NCBI GenBank assembly: GCA_045541495.1
Contig: JAZQJE010000008.1
Location: 1 to 35,538 of the forward strand
DNA length: 35,538 bases
Direction of reading: 5' to 3'
From: RGIG3009 sp045541495
GTDB lineage: Bacteria; Bacillota; Clostridia; Oscillospirales; Acutalibacteraceae
Position numbers and translations under genes: made by a program. The notes beneath the pieces were generated by a model that ran no database searches, was not told the origin of the DNA, and saw only the letters and a list, made by a program, of their open reading frames with translations. Below, in pieces: positions 31,483 to 35,538 of this stretch (positions are counted from its first letter, which is position 1; the number at the start of each line of letters is the position of its first letter).

Positions 31483-33633
31483 TCATTCTTTGGGTTTTTG
31501 CATGGTTAACGAAATGCGCTTTTTATTCACATCCACGGCAAGTACCCAAACGGTGACGATATCCCCGACCTTCAGCACTTCCGCGGGATGGCGAATAAAA
31601 CGATCGGTAATCTTGGAGATGTGCACCAGTCCGTCCTGATGTACGCCAATATCCACGAATGCACCGAAATCAATGACGTTGCGAATCGTACCTTTCAGTT
31701 CCATACCGATTTTCAGATCGTTCATGTCCATAACATCCGTACGCAAAAGGGGCGGCGGCAATTCATCACGAGGATCACGGCCGGGGCGCTGCAATTCGTC
31801 AATGATATCTTGCAAAGTCGGCTCACCGATCGCCAACGTCTGTGCCAATGCTTGTCGTCCGTATTCGTCGGCACGGGTTGCCAAGTCCTGCACATGACCG
31901 CCCCGCACATCCTCATCGGTATATCCGCATAAGGAAAGCAGTTTTTCTGCGGCCGCATAACTTTCGGGGTGAACGGCGGTGGCATCCAACATGACATCGC
32001 CATCTGTCACCCGCAAAAATCCTGCACACTGTTGAAAAGCTTTTGGGCCCAGTTTCGGGACTTTTTTCAGTGCCGCGCGTGTGGTAAATGCACCGTTTTC
32101 TTCCCTGTATGTCACAATATTTTTAGCCAACGATGCGCCGATACCCGCCACACGAGATAAGAGTGGTGCCGAGGCGGTATTCAAATCCACGCCCACGGCA
32201 TTTACACAGCTTTCTACTACACCGTCTAACGCGCCCGCCAGTTGCGCCGCGGGCATATCGTGCTGGTATTGTCCCACACCGATGGCCTGAGGATCGATCT
32301 TCACCAGTTCCGCCAACGGGTCTTGTAGTCGTCGCGCAATGGATACGGCGGAACGCAACGACACATCGTATTCGGGGAATTCTGCCGCCGCCAGTTTTGA
32401 CGCCGAATAAACAGAAGCCCCCGCTTCACTGACCACCATATAGGATAAACCGTTTATGCACATCTCATGCAACAGATCCGCCACAAACACTTCCGTTTCA
32501 TGGGAGGCGGTACCGTTGCCGATGGCGATCACCTGTACATCGTGTTTCTCAATCAAACCGCGCACAATGGTTTTAGCTTGTTCAATTTTATTGTGGGGCG
32601 GTACGGGATAAATAACCCCCGTGTCCAACACTTTTCCGGTTTCATCCACCACTGCCACTTTACAACCGGTGCGGTAACCGGGGTCCAACCCCAATGCCAC
32701 GCGCCCTTTTACCGGCGGTTGCATTAACAGTTGGCGCAAATTAGAGGCAAATACCTTAATAGCGGCTTCGGAAGCTTTATCCGTCAATTCATTGCGCAAT
32801 TCCCGTTCAATAGACGGGAAGATCAAGCGGTCATAGGCATCTTCCACCGCCGCGCGAACAAAGTCCGTATACGGTGAATTTTCTTTCACATGAATAGAAT
32901 TCAGCACAAACAAAGATCGGGCGCGGTCACAATCTATCGCTACCTTTAAAAACTCTTCCCGCTCGCCCCGATTAACCGCCAAAAGGCGGTGACCGGGGAT
33001 CTTACGAAGGGGCTCGGCGTATTCCCGATACATGTCGTATACACCAAGATCTTCCTGCGCGCCTTTCACCACCATGTTGCCGTTGGCCATACATACCACC
33101 CGCAACCGTTTGCGGCCGCTCGCTTCGTCGGATACCTGCTCGGCGATAATGTCCGAAGCCCCCTGTAACGCTTCCCCCACAGTGGGAACTTCTTCCGTAA
33201 GATACGCTTCCGCCAACGTTTCGGAGGCATCACCATGCGGCGGTTGTGCATATAAGGCATCTGCCAACGGTTGTAACCCCTTGGCGCGGGCGATGGATGC
33301 CCGCGTTTTGCGTTTGGGACGGTACGGGCGGTAAATATCTTCAATTTCCGTCAACGTCACCGCGTTATTAAGAGCCAGTTCCAGTTCTTCGGTCAGCACC
33401 TCTTGTTCCATGAGGGCCGCCCGCACTTTTTCCCGTTGTTCTTCCAGGTTGCGCAGATAGGTTAAACGGTCAAACAGATCCCGTAAGACCTGATCGTCCA
33501 GTGACCCCGTCACTTCTTTACGGTAACGGGCGATAAACGGGATGGTATTCCCCTCATCAATGAGTTTTACGGTGTTTTCCACCTGTACGGGACGAAGATG
33601 AAATTCCGCGGTCAACGTTTCTAAAATTCCCAT
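31483..33633 (-). CDS. tex: Tex-family RNA-binding protein with S1 domain
   Basis: About 716 residues. The Tex core starts LTAEFHLRPVQVENTVKLI and FIARYRKEVTGSLDDQVLRD; the YqgF-like domain has VALGLDPGYRTGCKVAVVD, then a helix-hairpin-helix region (LLSRVAGIGASLAKNIVTYR) and a C-terminal S1 domain (GTIRNVIDFGAFVDIG, DGLVHISKITDRF). Tex binds RNA and transcription complexes and affects transcript release and expression. The frame is open to an ATG at 33702, which overlaps the capA end; 33633 is preferred because it matches the conserved N-terminus and uses AGGAGG across a folded spacer. Confidence 0.95.
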   Translation of the reverse strand: MGILETLTAEFHLRPVQVENTVKLIDEGNTIPFIARYRKEVTGSLDDQVLRDLFDRLTYLRNLEEQREKVRAALMEQEVLTEELELALNNAVTLTEIEDIYRPYRPKRKTRASIARAKGLQPLADALYAQPPHGDASETLAEAYLTEEVPTVGEALQGASDIIAEQVSDEASGRKRLRVVCMANGNMVVKGAQEDLGVYDMYREYAEPLRKIPGHRLLAVNRGEREEFLKVAIDCDRARSLFVLNSIHVKENSPYTDFVRAAVEDAYDRLIFPSIERELRNELTDKASEAAIKVFASNLRQLLMQPPVKGRVALGLDPGYRTGCKVAVVDETGKVLDTGVIYPVPPHNKIEQAKTIVRGLIEKHDVQVIAIGNGTASHETEVFVADLLHEMCINGLSYMVVSEAGASVYSASKLAAAEFPEYDVSLRSAVSIARRLQDPLAELVKIDPQAIGVGQYQHDMPAAQLAGALDGVVESCVNAVGVDLNTASAPLLSRVAGIGASLAKNIVTYREENGAFTTRAALKKVPKLGPKAFQQCAGFLRVTDGDVMLDATAVHPESYAAAEKLLSLCGYTDEDVRGGHVQDLATRADEYGRQALAQTLAIGEPTLQDIIDELQRPGRDPRDELPPPLLRTDVMDMNDLKIGMELKGTIRNVIDFGAFVDIGVHQDGLVHISKITDRFIRHPAEVLKVGDIVTVWVLAVDVNKKRISLTMQKPKE

Positions 33634-33668
33634 AGACAACGTCGGCGGGGTTACCCCCGCCGCCTCCT
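33634..33668 (-). promoter_or_regulatory. tex ribosome binding site with hairpin spacer
   Basis: On the minus strand AGGAGG (33663-33668) overlaps the capA stop codon. It is followed at once by CGGCGGGG, a GTAA loop and CCCCGCCG (33643-33662): a perfect 8-bp GC stem with a GNRA-type tetraloop. Nine bases then lead to the ATG at 33633. The linear distance of 29 bases is too long for normal initiation; the folded distance is about 9, which is ideal. Confidence 0.6.
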
Positions 33669-35107
33669 TATCGTTGTGTTGTTTGCGCTTGTTTATAGGC
33701 ATCCACGTAATCAGCGATCGCCATGTTGCAAACGCCGTTGATGGTGGTCATACCGTCGCCGACCAAGGCCATGGTGCGGTCATAGGAGCGTTCTGCAAAC
33801 ACCCGATCTTTTTCGGGAAGGTTAAAGACACCACACCAATCATCGAGGGATTTATCCAATGGAATAATGGTATAATCCCGCTGATTGTTGGCATCTTGGA
33901 AGCAATAGCACCACGTGGGAAGCACGTCCACGCCACTCATCAACACGGTACCGTCTTCATATTTTGTGAACGAAAACTCAAATAACAATCCGTCTTCCGT
34001 GTGGCCGTTATCGTTGCAATCTTTTTCGTGTTTATCCCAATTGGGATCGTTATAACGGCTCTTTACATCACGTAATGGGCACTTGCCGCCCAACTGCCAA
34101 TCGTTGCCGTAGGTGGTGGCAGAAGTACCGCCGTACATGGCTTCTATGGTTTGGTTGGAAATGAAATTGCCCATGGAATACAGACATACCGTTTGATTGC
34201 CGTTTTCCGCTTTGATCAGTTCCAACGGTTGGATCTTATGGGGATGGCCGCCGATGATCACGTCCACACCCATTTCGCACAGTTTCTCCGCCATCTGTGT
34301 TTGATGGCGGTTGGGGCTGGTCTCGTATTCGTTACCCCAGTGAATATACAATACCGTGGCTTCCGCGCCTTCGGCTTTCATATCGCTCAGTTGTTTCTCC
34401 ATATCGGAGTAAAACGAGGTCAGATCATTGGTAGAAAAATAATTAACCAGCGAGGTAGTGGTGGTTTTCGCACCGTAGGTATAGTTAACAAACCCAATTT
34501 TGATCCCGTTAATATCTTTCACCAAATATCGTTTGTCTGAAGACGACGCTCGTAACCCGATATGATCGAGATTGCGCTCCGCATAGGTTTTTTCCGTCAA
34601 CGTCAAACTGCTACCGTTGGACACGTGGTTATTGGCACACAAACCCAAGGTATATCCTGTGTTCATCACGGTATCAATAAGGGTAGTGGGAACGCGGAAC
34701 AGCATTTCGGGTTGATAATAATCGCTTTCTCCTTTGCCGATACCGAATTCCAAGTTGATTGCCGCATAGTCCATCTCTTTCACATAGGGTATCATGTGCT
34801 GAAACATGGAATTGAAATCGTATACACCGGAGGACACTTTTGCTGCCCGCAATACGGGGGTATGAATCAAGATATCACCCGAACTGCCCACCGTGGCAGT
34901 CGCCACCACTTTAGGCTCTTGAACGGCATCGGTAGTCGGTTCTGTGATCGGGGGTTTTCCTCCACCGACCTTATCTAATAAGTTCTTCACCAAAGCTGTA
35001 CCGCCGACAATGAGAACAGCCACTAACACCAGTACCATGGCTGATGCGATCAATTTACGAATGCGTCGCGCGCGCTTGCGCTGGGCTGCCGTTTTTCTGG
35101 GAGGCAT
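33668..35107 (-). CDS. CapA-family (poly-gamma-glutamate synthesis type) protein
   Basis: About 479 residues. A basic cytoplasmic start (PPRKTAAQRKRARRIRKL) and one membrane anchor (ASAMVLVLVAVLIVGGTALV) are followed by a Pro/Thr-rich linker and an extracellular metallophosphatase-like CapA domain. Motifs seen are VGSSGDILIHTPVLR, DYAAINLEFGIG, LGLCANNHVSNGS, FVNYTYGAK, VLYIHWGNEYE and VIIGGHPHKIQPLELI. CapA/PgsA proteins act in polyglutamate capsule export or anchoring, but stand-alone copies as here (no pgsB or pgsC) have unclear roles. The ATG at 35107 has AAAGGTGG upstream; an ATG nine codons earlier lies at the predicted transcription start. Confidence 0.9.
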   Translation of the reverse strand: MPPRKTAAQRKRARRIRKLIASAMVLVLVAVLIVGGTALVKNLLDKVGGGKPPITEPTTDAVQEPKVVATATVGSSGDILIHTPVLRAAKVSSGVYDFNSMFQHMIPYVKEMDYAAINLEFGIGKGESDYYQPEMLFRVPTTLIDTVMNTGYTLGLCANNHVSNGSSLTLTEKTYAERNLDHIGLRASSSDKRYLVKDINGIKIGFVNYTYGAKTTTTSLVNYFSTNDLTSFYSDMEKQLSDMKAEGAEATVLYIHWGNEYETSPNRHQTQMAEKLCEMGVDVIIGGHPHKIQPLELIKAENGNQTVCLYSMGNFISNQTIEAMYGGTSATTYGNDWQLGGKCPLRDVKSRYNDPNWDKHEKDCNDNGHTEDGLLFEFSFTKYEDGTVLMSGVDVLPTWCYCFQDANNQRDYTIIPLDKSLDDWCGVFNLPEKDRVFAERSYDRTMALVGDGMTTINGVCNMAIADYVDAYKQAQTTQR

Positions 35108-35141
35108 ATCGTCTTCCACCTTTGCAAAAATCATTGTTTTT

Positions 35142-35170
35142 ATTGTACACGAAAACCGTTATAAATGCAA
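35142..35170 (-). promoter_or_regulatory. Promoter of the capA-tex-hydrolase operon
   Basis: Minus strand TTGCAT (35165-35170), 17 bases, TACAAT (35142-35147), about 35 bases before the capA start at 35107. Confidence 0.78.
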
Positions 35171-35199
35171 GAGAATATGCAGAGCACGTACAGACTTTA

Positions 35200-35252
35200 C
35201 CCCTCATCCGACACGGCTACGCCGTGCCACCTTCCCCCTCGGAGGAAGGTTT
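35200..35252. repeat. Palindromic intergenic repeat (REP-like)
   Basis: A compact tract with two adjacent palindromes: CACGGC-TA-GCCGTG style (35212-35226) and CCTTCC...GGAAGG (35230-35249). It begins CCCTCATCCG. Sequence of this type is, from memory, a common dispersed intergenic repeat in ruminococcal genomes; only one copy is in this window. It lies upstream of the capA promoter and downstream of the rRNA operon. Confidence 0.5.
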
Positions 35253-35320
35253 ATAGTACACCTGAAAGTGCGCACTTACTCACCACTATCTGTGATTGTG
35301 CGATGAAAACTAAATTGAAT

Positions 35321-35356
35321 AATAAACCGCCGAGAGTGAATTCTCGGCGGTTTATT
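35321..35356. terminator. Distal hairpin downstream of the rRNA operon
   Basis: AATAAACCGCCGAGA and TCTCGGCGGTTTATT form a perfect 15-bp stem with a 6-base loop, with T-rich edges on both strands. Confidence 0.65.
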
Positions 35357-35363
35357 GTAAAGG

Positions 35364-35390
35364 AAAACCACGCGATAGTCGCGTGGTTTT
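35364..35390. terminator. Middle hairpin downstream of the rRNA operon
   Basis: AAAACCACGCGA and TCGCGTGGTTTT form a perfect 12-bp stem with a TAG loop, seven bases from the next hairpin. Confidence 0.7.
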
Positions 35391-35400
35391 CGTTTACAAT

Positions 35401-35430
35401 AAAAGACACCCAATCTTTCGATCGAGTGTC
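35401..35430 (-). terminator. Primary terminator of the rRNA operon
   Basis: On the minus strand GACACTCGATC, a GAAA loop and GATTGGGTGTC form an 11-bp stem, then TTTTATTG. It follows the 5S 3' end by about 8 bases. Confidence 0.88.
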
Positions 35431-35438
35431 TCTTTTGT

Positions 35439-35538
35439 GTTGGCGCCTTCCTATCTTCCCGGGCCGCTACCAGCCAAGTATTGTCAGCGCAAGTGAGCTT
35501 AACTGCCGTGTTCGGGATGGGAACGGGTGTACCCTCAC
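35439..35538 (-). rRNA. rrf: 5S ribosomal RNA, 3' part (cut by window edge)
   Basis: Reverse complement shows the conserved 5S core: ACACCCGTTCCCATCCCGAA, then CACGGCAGTTAAGCTC, TGCGCTGACAATACTTGG and the 3' end GGAAGGCGCC. The 5' end lies beyond 35538. It is transcribed to the left, so an rRNA operon is expected to the right of the window. Confidence 0.95.

Overview
The window looks like a chromosomal segment of an endospore-forming member of the Clostridia (Bacillota), most likely from the ruminococcal/oscillospiral side. The clues are an alpha/beta-type small acid-soluble spore protein, a PdaA-type peptidoglycan deacetylase, a T-box-controlled thrS, the dgt-dnaG-rpoD cluster, DUF4364 and DUF2975 proteins, rubrerythrin, and strong AGGAGG-type ribosome binding sites. 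Taxonomy is inferred from gene content only. Most of the window is of middling GC; the first ~2.2 kb is clearly AT-rich and looks acquired.

Layout. 1-2240 is an accessory patch: a GNAT acetyltransferase overlapping a four-helix-bundle (23S rRNA IVP-type) protein, an intact IS3-family element with a -1 slippery site, and an inverted-repeat, MITE-like tract beside a tRNA pair (Trp and a CAT-anticodon tRNA). 2476-9376 is minus-strand housekeeping: rpoD, dnaG, dgt-like, yigZ, rpmE, tRNA-Ser, asnA and a cyclase-family hydrolase. A truncated HTH relic follows. 9739-12020 is a DUF2975 / small XRE regulator / DUF4153 membrane-protein operon. 12190-14240 is a T-box leader and thrS on the plus strand. 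A MATE exporter and a flavoprotein-Rieske oxidoreductase (minus) are followed by a plus-strand DUF4364 / response regulator / histidine kinase operon. 19863-28127 is one long minus-strand run, read as pstS-pstC-pstA-pstB-phoU-pdaA-hypothetical-recD2-comF. Divergent from it are rubrerythrin and a small acidic protein, then a SASP gene and tRNA-Gln with a textbook promoter. 29710-35107 is a capA-tex-serine hydrolase operon (minus). The right edge holds the 3' part of a 5S rRNA gene on the minus strand and a stack of terminator hairpins.

How it fits together. The pst operon imports phosphate under PhoU control, and a candidate 11-bp-spaced Pho-box array lies upstream of pstS. dgt-dnaG-rpoD is the macromolecular-synthesis cluster. 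thrS expression should respond to uncharged tRNA-Thr.

The most unusual observation is that PstS appears circularly permuted: the half that is C-terminal in classical PstS directly follows the signal peptide, and the classical N-terminal half comes last, with the cut exactly at the domain hinge. Other notable items are a perfect GC hairpin with a GUAA loop between the tex Shine-Dalgarno and its start codon, a hairpin that buries the pdaA ribosome binding site, and an inverted 15-bp copy of the tRNA-Trp 3' end. No CRISPR array, prophage or obvious defence system was seen.
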